Positions 1-7,016 of a DNA stretch of 22,049 bases are shown here, piece after piece (position 1 is the first letter of the stretch; the number at the start of each line of letters is the position of its first letter). Below the pieces are notes generated by a model. The model was not told where the DNA came from and ran no database searches. It saw only the letters and a program-made list of their open reading frames with translations. Origin of the DNA: DASYTH01 sp035762905 (lineage in GTDB: Bacteria; Actinomycetota; Actinomycetes; Mycobacteriales; Pseudonocardiaceae); the NCBI RefSeq assembly GCF_035762905.1, contig NZ_DASUCC010000091.1:1-22049 (forward strand). The letters run 5' to 3'. The translations under genes were made by a program, and so were the position numbers.

Positions 1-56
1 TGACGATCACTGCAGAGGTCGGGCGCGGCCGGTGTTCCAGCACATGAGCTCCGGCA

Positions 57-1088
57 ATGGAGATTCCGTTGCGGCGGGCCTCGATTTTCGTCACGTCTCT
101 CGCCGTGCCGCGATATTCCCGATATGGCATCGAGGACGAAGTGCGACGTTGGGAGGACCCGCACCGATACCGAGGAGCGTGTGCCGTACCGGGTGCTGTA
201 CTACTGGAAAATGTTCTGGGCAGCGTTGGCGATTATCCTGATTGGGCTTGGTATCGGGGGGTGTTGGGCTCACCGCACGCCGCAGTGCGGCTAGGCGGTT
301 TGCACGCGCTGGAGCGGCTGGCGCAGGGCAACGTCGAGCACCGACAAACGATCGTGGACGTGCTCTGCGCCTACCTGCGCATGCCCTACGATCTCGAACA
401 CACGCTGCACGCCCCGGTTCCCGGTCGCTACGTCATGTTCGGCAACCGGCTGCTGCGCCTGCCTGCCGGTGTCAGCGACCCGGATGCGCCGGCCTGCTGC
501 GTCCCCACCCTGGAGAAGTTGCAGGAGCAGCAGGTACGCTGCGCCGCGCAGCGCATTCTGACCGACCATCTCCGACCCGACCCCGACGAATCCGGCAAGT
601 CACGAGATAAATTCTGGGCCGACGTAGATCTCGATCTCAGCGGTGCCGCCCTGGTTGAGTTCGATCTATCCCGTTGTCAGGTACGAGATGTCAAGTTCGA
701 CGGGGCCCGGTTCTCGGGGCCGGCCGTGTTCGCCGAGACGGAGTTCACCGGAAACGCCTGGTTTGCAGGTGCCACCTTCTCCAACCCGGCCGGCTTCCGG
801 GCGGCCCGGTTCCTCGGCGAGGCCTGGTTCGGCTGGACGATCTTCTCGGCCGACTGCGGTTTCGTCGACGCATACTTCGCCGACGGTGCCGGCTTTCGCG
901 CGGCCGCGTTTCTCAGCAACACTTGGTTCGACCGGGCACACTTCACCGGCAAGGCCCGATTCAACGAAACCCGGTTCACCAAGCATCCATCCTTCTCCGG
1001 CACGCAGATCGACCAAGACCCGCCATCCGAAATCCCGGCACACGTGGCCCCCGACGGCCACCAAGCGCCCGACGGGTCATACCACTAG
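57..1088 (+). CDS. pentapeptide-repeat protein, N-terminus probably disrupted
   Basis: The first available ATG after an in-frame TGA (45-47) gives 343 residues. Residues about 72-120 (AAVRLGGLHALERLA, then RQTIVDVLCAYLRMPY) match the conserved linker of actinobacterial pentapeptide-repeat membrane proteins. Residues about 200-320 form the repeat: phenylalanines alternate at spacings of 6 and 5, an 11-residue double repeat expected to build a right-handed quadrilateral beta helix. Family members normally carry two transmembrane helices and a linker before the AVRLGG motif. Here residues 1-68 have no membrane helix and look like out-of-frame translation, while a good helix sits in another frame (see 124-294). 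I read this as a copy damaged by an indel or deletion near 262-270. Biochemical function is unknown for this type. The repeat assignment is firm; the start and the functionality are doubtful. Confidence 0.6.
   Translation: MEIPLRRASIFVTSLAVPRYSRYGIEDEVRRWEDPHRYRGACAVPGAVLLENVLGSVGDYPDWAWYRGVLGSPHAAVRLGGLHALERLAQGNVEHRQTIVDVLCAYLRMPYDLEHTLHAPVPGRYVMFGNRLLRLPAGVSDPDAPACCVPTLEKLQEQQVRCAAQRILTDHLRPDPDESGKSRDKFWADVDLDLSGAALVEFDLSRCQVRDVKFDGARFSGPAVFAETEFTGNAWFAGATFSNPAGFRAARFLGEAWFGWTIFSADCGFVDAYFADGAGFRAAAFLSNTWFDRAHFTGKARFNETRFTKHPSFSGTQIDQDPPSEIPAHVAPDGHQAPDGSYH
124..294 (+). pseudogene. displaced membrane-anchor remnant of the pentapeptide gene
   Basis: This is a 56-codon frame overlapping the start of the pentapeptide gene in a different reading frame. 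It contains a short aromatic/basic stretch (YRVLYYWK) followed by a strongly hydrophobic run, FWAALAIILIGLGIGG, which reads as a single transmembrane helix. Full-length relatives of the downstream gene have membrane helices ahead of the AVRLGG linker, so this is probably the original N-terminal region. It is now out of frame and separated from the linker by a loss of roughly 40-60 codons. The frame ends at TAG 292-294, inside the codons for that linker. Alternatively it is a chance hydrophobic frame; the position and residue type favour the remnant reading. Confidence 0.4.
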
Positions 1089-1116
1089 CTGCCGAATCGC
1101 GCGCCCGACTCGACAA

Positions 1117-1584
1117 ACAGTGATCGTCGAGGCGCATCTCCCCAGCGTGCAGCGCCATCCGCAACCTAATCCGAGCCGGTGCGCTGTGCGCGATGTTGTG
1201 CTCGCGTAGGGCGGTGGTCAGGTGCTCGGGCAACGGCTCGACGAACAGCGCCTTAGGTATTTCTGGTAGACCGAGGACAAGTACGCCGTCCCCCCGGTCC
1301 TCGATGTGGCATCTGGCCATGGGTATTCCGCTGAGCGCGAATGACCTTCGTAGAATTTGGTAGAGCGCATCTCGCACGGTCTGCCGGTCCACGTTGGTGC
1401 GCCGTAGACCGCCGAACCCCTCGACATCGACGGCCAACACAGTCCGGTGTACAGCATGTATGCCGAAAAGCGCGTCGGTTCCGTCGCCCGGCAGTTTCGA
1501 ATCCACGACACGATTTTCGCAAGCAAGGCAACGGCCCGCAGCCCCTTTGCAGTTAACTGTCACGTTCCGGATCTTCACCGCCAT
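1117..1584 (-). pseudogene. truncated nucleotide-cyclase-like domain gene
   Basis: The frame starts at 1584 and stays open to 976, but only about 155 residues look like a real protein. They contain TVLAVDVEGFG (48-58), EDRGDGVLVLG (95-105), a PKALFVEPLPEHL helix (110-122) and LRMALHAGEM (141-150). This is the pattern of small actinobacterial proteins with a class III cyclase-like fold, which usually continue past HAGE with about 40 more residues ending in a FRLLDA-type motif. Here similarity stops at about 1120, and the rest would run antisense through the end of the pentapeptide gene. I therefore call it 3'-truncated. No partner gene is adjacent. The family assignment rests on motif memory only and is moderate. 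Confidence 0.5.
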
Positions 1585-1980
1585 GACCGGAACCGATGCC
1601 CTCGTTTTGCTCGCCCGCCGCTTCGTCCATCCTGGACGAGATCATCGAGGTTCGCCCGGGATTTGCGGGGCGCCACGTCAGGTCCCTAACTGCCGTCGGC
1701 GCTGGCCCGAGTCGACGCTGCACCATGGCAGACGTTCCGGCGGCTTATGGGTCGTGGCAGGCGGGTACACGGGTTGTGTGCCGGCATTGTCAGCCCGGGT
1801 CCGGAGTGGTAGGGCGGATCCTGGACGCCCTTGCGAGACCCCATGGGCGCGTCACAGCTGCGTCAGGTAGAGCCCGTCCACTTCATCAACACTTGGCCTC
1901 CACGGATGAACCACGAGCAGCATCGATGACACACCGGACATCGGTGCGCCCGGGTTACAGCTCGGGTTACAACACAACGC
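1585..1980. other. stretch without a recognisable gene
   Basis: About 400 bp between the decayed cyclase-like gene and the terminator of the tRNA gene. Frames remain open through it, as expected at this GC content, but none shows a domain, a plausible start with ribosome site, or actinobacterial codon bias. A short direct repeat, CGGGTTACA at 1951-1959 and 1963-1971, is the only structure I noticed. It is most likely old accessory DNA. Confidence 0.5.
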
Positions 1981-2017
1981 GAAACGGCCCTCCAGAGGAT
2001 CCCTGGAGGGCCGTTTC
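1981..2017 (-). terminator. intrinsic terminator after tRNA-fMet
   Basis: Perfect 15-bp inverted repeat (1981-1995 with 2003-2017) around a 7-nt loop, starting 3 nt after the CCA end of the tRNA. The transcript-sense strand continues with a moderately U-rich stretch (GTTGTGTTGT). Stem strength and position make termination of the tRNA transcript the obvious role. Confidence 0.85.
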
Positions 2018-2020
2018 ACC

Positions 2021-2097
2021 TGGTAGCGGGGACAGGATTCGAACCTGCGACCTCTGGGTTATGAGCCCAGCGAGCTACCGAGCTGCTCCACCCCGCG
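2021..2097 (-). tRNA. initiator tRNA-fMet (CAT anticodon)
   Basis: A 77-nt gene with the 3' CCA encoded. The anticodon loop is CTCATAA. Initiator hallmarks are visible: a C1xU72 mismatch at the top of the acceptor stem, three consecutive G-C pairs (GGG/CCC) at the base of the anticodon stem, and an A11-U24 pair in the D stem. The T loop reads TTCGAAT. It is read from its own promoter (2109-2138) and ends at the hairpin 1981-2017. These features separate it from elongator Met and modified Ile-CAT tRNAs. Confidence 0.97.
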
Positions 2098-2108
2098 TCG
2101 ATAAGTTC

Positions 2109-2138
2109 ACTATACGCGGCGGCCACCGGGCTGTTCAA
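2109..2138 (-). promoter_or_regulatory. promoter of tRNA-fMet
   Basis: On the minus strand a TTGAAC -35 (2133-2138) and a TATAGT -10 (2109-2114) are separated by 18 bp. Predicted initiation is about 5 nt before the tRNA 5' end at 2097. This is the best sigma-70-type match in the window, as expected for a stable-RNA gene. The spacer coincides with the hairpin at 2117-2153. Confidence 0.75.
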
Positions 2139-2153
2139 ACCGGGTGGCCGCCG
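2117..2153 (-). terminator. hairpin after the UPF0182 gene
   Basis: An 11-bp perfect stem (2117-2127 with 2143-2153) with a 15-nt loop, 11 nt beyond the UPF0182 stop codon. There is no clear U-tract, which is common for actinobacterial terminators. It overlaps the -35 and spacer of the tRNA-fMet promoter on the same strand. Confidence 0.6.
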
Positions 2154-2164
2154 AGTAACGAAGG

Positions 2165-5100
2165 TCACCCGCCGCCGTTTTGGGGGGTGGGGGTTGGGGT
2201 GGTGTTGGGGGCGGACGGAGGGGCGGACGGGGTGCCGAGGGCGGCCTTGGCGGCGTTGTAGCGCTTGGTCGCGGCGTCGAGCTCCTGAAGGGCCTGGCCT
2301 TGTTCGGCGAAGTTGCCGGTTTGCTGGGCGGACCGCAGGCGGGCCAGGGCGGCGTCGATGGCCTTGACCGCCTCGTCCAGTTCGGCGTTGGACGTGCCGC
2401 CGCCGGTGGGTGGCGGTTGGCTGCTCGTGCTGCTCGGTGGCGCGGTGGGCGAGGTCGTCGGCACCGCGCCTTCCGGTGGCGTCGCCGTTTCACCGACGCC
2501 GGGGCCGAACACCTCCTTCAGCGCCTCCCTGATGTCGGCGTTGAACCCGATCCGGTTGCCGAAGTACACCAACACCCTGGCCATCTGCGGGAACGCGTTG
2601 GCGTCCTTGGTCTGGATGTAGATCGGCTCCACATAGAGCAGACCGCCGGCATAGGGCAACGTGAGCAGGTTGCCGAACCGCACGGTGACGCTCGGGTTGT
2701 TGAACAGCGTCCGGTTCTCGGTCACTTTCGGCGTGGTCTGGAACTTTCGCTGCACCTGGCCCGGACCCTCCACTTGGGACGATCCGGAGGTTGGCAGCTT
2801 GAGCACTGTCATCTTGCCGTAGTCCGCGGGATCCGATGACACCGAAACCCAGGACGCCATGAACTGCCGGTTCAGCAAGGTCAACGCGCTGGTGATCTGG
2901 AACGTCGCCTTGTCCTGGCCGGGCGCCTGCGCGGTCACGTAGTACGGCGGTTGCTTGGCGGCGGTGCTGTTCAGCTCGGTGCCGCCCTCCTCCGTCGGGT
3001 CGGCCGGCACGTTCCAGAACGTCTGCGTGGAGAAGAACTCCCTCGGGTCGGACACGTGGTACTTGGACAGCAGGTCGCGCTGGACCTTGAACAGGTCCTC
3101 CGGGTACCGGAAGTGCTCGGAAAGCGACTTCGTGATGTCCGACTTCGGTTTGACCGTGCCCGGGAACACGTTCGTCCACGCCTTGAGCACCGGGTCCTGG
3201 TCGTCGATCGCGTACAGCGTCACGGTGCCGTCGTAGGCGTCCACGGTGGCCTTGACCGAGTTGCGGATGTAGCTGATCGACCGGTCGGCCTGCCGGGCGA
3301 CCCCGCTGCCGAGCGAGTCGGTGGTCACCTGGCCGAGCGGCGTGCGCTGCGCGTACGGGAAGTTCTCCAGGGTCGTATAGCCGTCCACGATCCACTGGAT
3401 CCGTCCGTCGATCACCGCGACGTACGGGTCACCGTCCACGGTCAGCCAGGGCGCCGCCTTGATCACCCGTTCCCGCGGGTCGCGGTTGTACATGATCTTC
3501 GAGCCGTCCTCGATCAGCCCGGAGAACAGGATGTTCCGCTCGGTGAAGTGGGTGGCGAAGATCAGCCGGTCGAACCAGCCGTCCACCGGGACCCCGCCCG
3601 CGCCGTCGTAGCGGAAGCTCGGGTTGGGCGCGTCGTACTCCCGGGCGTTCTGCCCGCCGACGATGGCGTAGTCCGTGGCCAGCTCACCGAAGTAGATCCG
3701 CGGCTGGTCGACCTTGATCAGTCCCTGCCGGGACAGGTCACTGACCATGAAGATCGGGTAGCCGCCCTGGTCAGTGTTCTGGTCGGACCCACCGGTCTCG
3801 GTCGACGCGGGCCGCCGGAACGTGTTCGCCGGGGCCGCGACGAAGCCGTTGCCGTGCGTGTAGGTCATGTGCCGGTTGATCCAGGTTCCCTGCTGCTCGT
3901 TGAGCCCGCTGGTGTTGATCTCCCGTGCGGTGACGATGTAGTCCTGGGTCTTGCCGTTCACCGTGTACCGGTCGACGTCGAGCTTGTCCGGGAAGCCGTA
4001 GAAGTTCTCCCGGCCCTCGAGCTGGGTGAACGTCGGCGACAGGATGCTCGGGTCGAGCAGCCTCAGGTTGGAGATCGTGGCCGCGTTGCGCGGATCCTTG
4101 TTGATCTCGTCGGGGGTTCCGTTCGTCGTTCCGCTGTATTCCTGATACTGGACATTGTCCAACCCGAAGGCGTATCTGGTCGCGGTGATGTTCCGGCCGA
4201 TCGACGTGGCTTCCTTGTCGTTCTCGTTCGGCTTCACCGAGAACTGCTGCAGCACCGCCGGCCACGCGGCCCCGATCAGGATGCTGGTCAGGATCAGCAG
4301 GGCGGTGGCGATCGCCGGCAGCTGCATGTTGCGCACGAACGCGCCGACGAAGAACGCCACCGCGCAGAACCCGGCGATGAACATCAGGATGAGCTTGGCC
4401 GGCAGTACGGCGTTCAGGTCGGTGTAGGTGGCGCCGGTGAACCCGCCGACCGAGATGTTGTCGTGGTGGGCGTACATCAGTTCGTAGCGCTCGAAGAAGT
4501 AGTCGACCGCATACACCACGACGAACAGGCCGGCGGTGATCGACAGCTGCACCCTGGCCGGCACCGAGAACTGCCCGCCCCGACCGGCCAGCCGCACCCC
4601 GCCGAACAGGTAGTGGGTGATCAGCGCACCGAAGAAGGCGATCGCGATGGCCACGAACAGCCAAGTGATCAGCCAGGTGATGAACGGCAGCGTGAACGCG
4701 TAGAACCCGATGTCCTTGCCGAACTCCGGGTCGCTGACCCCGAACGAGGTGCCGTTGAGCAGCAGCTGGAACTGCTGCCAGTCACTCTGCGCGGTCGAGC
4801 CGGCGATCAGCCCGACGACCGCCGGGATGCCGATGCCGAACAGCCGGATCCGCTGCATGATCGTCGAGCGGTACCGGGCCAGCGGGTCGTCGGCTCCGGA
4901 TACCGGCACGAACACCGGCCGGGTGCGGTAGGCGATCAGCAGGCTGATCGCGAGCATGCCGCCGACCAGCAGACCGATGGCGAGGAACAGGCCGATCTGG
5001 GTGAGCACGACGGTGCTGAACACCGAGCGGAAGCCCACCTCGCCGAACCACAGCCAGTCGACGTAGGTGTCGAGCAGCCGGGCCCCCACGAGAAGGAGCA

Positions 5101-5182
5101 GGATCACGGTAGCCGCGATGATCAAAAGGATGCGGCTGCGTCGAGAGAGCCTGGGCAGACCGATCGGGGGCCGTGTGGCCAC
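2165..5182 (-). CDS. UPF0182 family integral membrane protein
   Basis: The 1005-residue protein starts at GTG 5182, preceded by AGGAG about 12 nt upstream. Seven hydrophobic segments lie in the first third (about 18-37, 58-85, 114-130, 160-192, 212-230, 260-283, 289-311). A large region of about 580 residues follows, predicted extracytoplasmic, with family-typical stretches such as NITATRYAFGLDNV and YTHGNGFVAAP. The last 110 residues are Pro/Thr/Ser-rich with a helical segment inside (NAELDEAVKAIDAALARL). This is the COG1615/UPF0182 family (Rv3193c type), and the length is normal for it. Function is unknown. The gene is divergent from the small conserved gene at 5314 and lies on the same strand as the PDZ protease gene, as in mycobacteria. 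Confidence 0.95.
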   Translation of the reverse strand: MATRPPIGLPRLSRRSRILLIIAATVILLLLVGARLLDTYVDWLWFGEVGFRSVFSTVVLTQIGLFLAIGLLVGGMLAISLLIAYRTRPVFVPVSGADDPLARYRSTIMQRIRLFGIGIPAVVGLIAGSTAQSDWQQFQLLLNGTSFGVSDPEFGKDIGFYAFTLPFITWLITWLFVAIAIAFFGALITHYLFGGVRLAGRGGQFSVPARVQLSITAGLFVVVYAVDYFFERYELMYAHHDNISVGGFTGATYTDLNAVLPAKLILMFIAGFCAVAFFVGAFVRNMQLPAIATALLILTSILIGAAWPAVLQQFSVKPNENDKEATSIGRNITATRYAFGLDNVQYQEYSGTTNGTPDEINKDPRNAATISNLRLLDPSILSPTFTQLEGRENFYGFPDKLDVDRYTVNGKTQDYIVTAREINTSGLNEQQGTWINRHMTYTHGNGFVAAPANTFRRPASTETGGSDQNTDQGGYPIFMVSDLSRQGLIKVDQPRIYFGELATDYAIVGGQNAREYDAPNPSFRYDGAGGVPVDGWFDRLIFATHFTERNILFSGLIEDGSKIMYNRDPRERVIKAAPWLTVDGDPYVAVIDGRIQWIVDGYTTLENFPYAQRTPLGQVTTDSLGSGVARQADRSISYIRNSVKATVDAYDGTVTLYAIDDQDPVLKAWTNVFPGTVKPKSDITKSLSEHFRYPEDLFKVQRDLLSKYHVSDPREFFSTQTFWNVPADPTEEGGTELNSTAAKQPPYYVTAQAPGQDKATFQITSALTLLNRQFMASWVSVSSDPADYGKMTVLKLPTSGSSQVEGPGQVQRKFQTTPKVTENRTLFNNPSVTVRFGNLLTLPYAGGLLYVEPIYIQTKDANAFPQMARVLVYFGNRIGFNADIREALKEVFGPGVGETATPPEGAVPTTSPTAPPSSTSSQPPPTGGGTSNAELDEAVKAIDAALARLRSAQQTGNFAEQGQALQELDAATKRYNAAKAALGTPSAPPSAPNTTPTPTPQNGGG

Positions 5183-5313
5183 GGGGCACGCTCCTGTGTC
5201 GCTTGTTCCTTGCCGGGCAGCCCGCGCAGGGCTGTCCTAGATGTCCAACTTTATTCGGGGGTGTTCTGGTTCCCGTGAAGGTGGCCGGAATCGGCGATGC
5301 GACGATGTGCGGC

Positions 5314-5820
5314 ATGCCGACAACCACGCCGGACGACCTGCGCGCCGTGGCCCGCGAGGTGGAGGACTTCGTCGCCTCCGGGGGCTGGGACCAGGGACCG
5401 CAGCTGTTCGCCCTGGTGCCCACCGCCGAGCTGCTCGCCAAGCAGCCCGAGCTCGCCGGCACGCTCGACGAGAACGCGGCGATCACGCCGGTGGCGCAGG
5501 ATGCGCTGCCGGACTCCGACCTGGCCGACGCGCTGGCCGGGATCGTCTGGCCGGACGCCGTGCACGGGTGTGCGCTGGCTCACGAGATCCTGGTGCTGCC
5601 GCCGCAGGCCGAAGCCGGTCTGCCGGCCGGCACCGAGCCGATGCGCCGGGCGGCCGCCGAGCACCCGGAGCGCCGCGAGGCCCGGATGGTGGCCGCCGTG
5701 CTGCGGGACGGCTCGTCCGCGTGTGTGCTGCGGCTGCGCGGTGAACAGGATGAGCTGGTGGAGAGCCCGGACCTGGCGCCCAACCTGATCCGCGCGCTGC
5801 TGGCGACGCTGCGGCCCTAA
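5314..5820 (+). CDS. conserved actinobacterial protein, PPA1357-like
   Basis: A 168-residue acidic soluble protein with no signal peptide or membrane helix. Recognisable stretches are GGWDQGPQLFALVPTAELL (24-42), ITPVAQDALP, IVWPDAVHGCALAHEILVLPP and a C-terminal SPDLAPNLIRALLATLR. This is the small protein usually found between the UPF0182 and PDZ-protease genes in many Actinobacteria; its function is unknown. Start choice is uncertain. ATG 5305 lies three codons upstream, and neither has a convincing ribosome site. I chose 5314 because the following residues best fit the family. Its stop codon overlaps that of the convergent PDZ gene by 4 nt. Confidence 0.75.
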   Translation: MPTTTPDDLRAVAREVEDFVASGGWDQGPQLFALVPTAELLAKQPELAGTLDENAAITPVAQDALPDSDLADALAGIVWPDAVHGCALAHEILVLPPQAEAGLPAGTEPMRRAAAEHPERREARMVAAVLRDGSSACVLRLRGEQDELVESPDLAPNLIRALLATLRP

Positions 5821-6935
5821 CAGCTGGGGACCTCGCGGTTGGCGCGCAGGTCGTCCAGGGCCCGCACGGCGCCGCTCAGCGTCTCCACCCGGACCAGGCG
5901 CAACCCGTCCGGCACCTTCTCGTTGGCCTCGGCGCAGTTGGCCGCCGGCACCAGGAACGTGTTGGCGCCGGCCTCGCGCGCGGCCACCATCTTGAACGGG
6001 ATCCCGCCGATCGGCGCCACGTTGCCCTTCACGTCGATCTCTCCGGTACCGGCGACGACCCGCCCGGCCTCCAACTCGCCCGGGGTGAGCCGGTCCACGA
6101 TGGCCAGCGCGAAGATCAGGCCGGCGGACGGTCCGCCCACGTCCTGCAGGTGGATCGTGGTGGTGAAGTCCACATCGGCGCGGTCGATCGGCGAGAGCCC
6201 CATGAACCCCTCGGCGCGCTGGTCCTCCGGGTTGAAGTCGGACGCCCGCCCCAGCGTGACCGCCTCGGTCTTCGGCTCCTCGTCCTCGTGTTGGAAGGTC
6301 ACCGAGACGCGCTGCCCTGGCGTGGTGCCCTGCAGGCTGGCCCGCACGTCCTCCTGGACCTCGATCTTCTTGCCGTTCACCTCGAGCAGCCGGTCGCCAG
6401 GGGCGATCACGCCGTCCGCCGGCGTCTTCGCGGTGACCTCGGCGACCAGCACCTTGACCGGGTAACCCAGGTAACGCAGCGCGGCCACCTCGGCGTTGCT
6501 CTGCGAGTCCTGGAACAGCTTCTTGTTCTCCTGCTCGACCTGCTCCTCGGTCTCCCCCGGCCTGATGTACTCGTCGCGCGGGGCGAGCGCGTACCGGCCG
6601 CTCGCCCACAGCGCGGCCGCCCCGAACAGCGTGACGTGGTCGTCCACCGAGACCGTGGTCATCCGCAGCTGGCCGCTGGTCGGGAAGGTCTGCTCGCCCT
6701 CAACCTGAACGATCTGCACGTCGTCGATCTCGCCGAGGGTGTCGTAGGTCGGGCCCGGCCCCAGCGCCACGTACGGCACCTGCACGAACGACCCGACCAG
6801 CCCGAGCACGCCGAAGATCACGAAGCTGAGCAGCACCGTCCAGCCGCGCCGGGACAGCCGCCAGTGTCCGCGCTCGGGCACGGGTTCGGCCGGGGGCGCG
6901 GGTGGCAGCGTGCCGGTGCTGATGGAGTCGCTCAC
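5817..6935 (-). CDS. PDZ-domain, Lon-like membrane serine protease (YlbL family)
   Basis: The 372-residue protein starts at GTG 6935. A Pro-rich cytoplasmic tail (1-30) is followed by one transmembrane helix (33-52, LLSFVIFGVLGLVGSFV) and a conserved PYVALGPGPTYDTLG stretch. A PDZ domain covers about 155-225 (GVIAPGDRLLEVNGKKI). The C-terminal Lon-type (S16) domain has Ser270 in GGPSAGL and Lys315 in GGIPFKMVAA, the expected Ser-Lys dyad. It should act outside the membrane on exported or membrane proteins. It corresponds to Rv3194c. Divergent from the DUF2342 gene with 81 bp between them; a TACGCT -10 lies 8 nt before the start. Catalytic residues are intact; substrates are not known. Confidence 0.92.
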   Translation of the reverse strand: MSDSISTGTLPPAPPAEPVPERGHWRLSRRGWTVLLSFVIFGVLGLVGSFVQVPYVALGPGPTYDTLGEIDDVQIVQVEGEQTFPTSGQLRMTTVSVDDHVTLFGAAALWASGRYALAPRDEYIRPGETEEQVEQENKKLFQDSQSNAEVAALRYLGYPVKVLVAEVTAKTPADGVIAPGDRLLEVNGKKIEVQEDVRASLQGTTPGQRVSVTFQHEDEEPKTEAVTLGRASDFNPEDQRAEGFMGLSPIDRADVDFTTTIHLQDVGGPSAGLIFALAIVDRLTPGELEAGRVVAGTGEIDVKGNVAPIGGIPFKMVAAREAGANTFLVPAANCAEANEKVPDGLRLVRVETLSGAVRALDDLRANREVPSC

Positions 6936-7016
6936 GAATACACAGCGTACGGTCCGTTCTCCGATGGCGGATCACCACGCGTCCCGAGCTGGACGCACCC
7001 CGCGTACCGTGGTCAC
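6936..7016. promoter_or_regulatory. divergent promoter region with two start-proximal -10 boxes
   Basis: 81 bp between the PDZ-protease start and the DUF2342 start. On the minus strand TACGCT (6944-6949) lies 8 nt before GTG 6935. On the plus strand TACCGT (7005-7010) lies 6 nt before ATG 7017. Neither start has a Shine-Dalgarno, so both transcripts are probably leaderless. No good -35 is visible for either. Confidence 0.55.

Noticed and set aside
2..1128. An 11-bp inverted repeat, GACGATCACTG at 2-12 and its complement at 1118-1128, bracketing the pentapeptide gene
   Set aside because: It suggests an inverted or inserted segment within the cyclase-like gene, but 11 bp is within chance for this window, and reading across position 12 did not restore the missing cyclase motifs.
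1951..1971. Direct repeat CGGGTTACA, twice with 12-bp period
   Set aside because: Only two short copies with no coding or operator context; probably chance or remnant.
1596..2261. A 221-codon plus-strand frame across the tRNA
   Set aside because: It reads through the antisense of tRNA-fMet and a terminator hairpin, and has no family similarity.
5218..5234. Small hairpin CAGCCC/GGGCTG between UPF0182 and the divergent gene
   Set aside because: Six base pairs in GC-rich DNA; no supporting context for a regulatory role.
2951..5278. A 775-codon open frame on the plus strand
   Set aside because: It is antisense to the UPF0182 gene, rich in Arg/His/Asp/Val from codon-position GC bias, and shows no domain. 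The same holds for long antisense frames at 15019-17313 (opposite uvrD2) and 18263-20857 (opposite the kinase).
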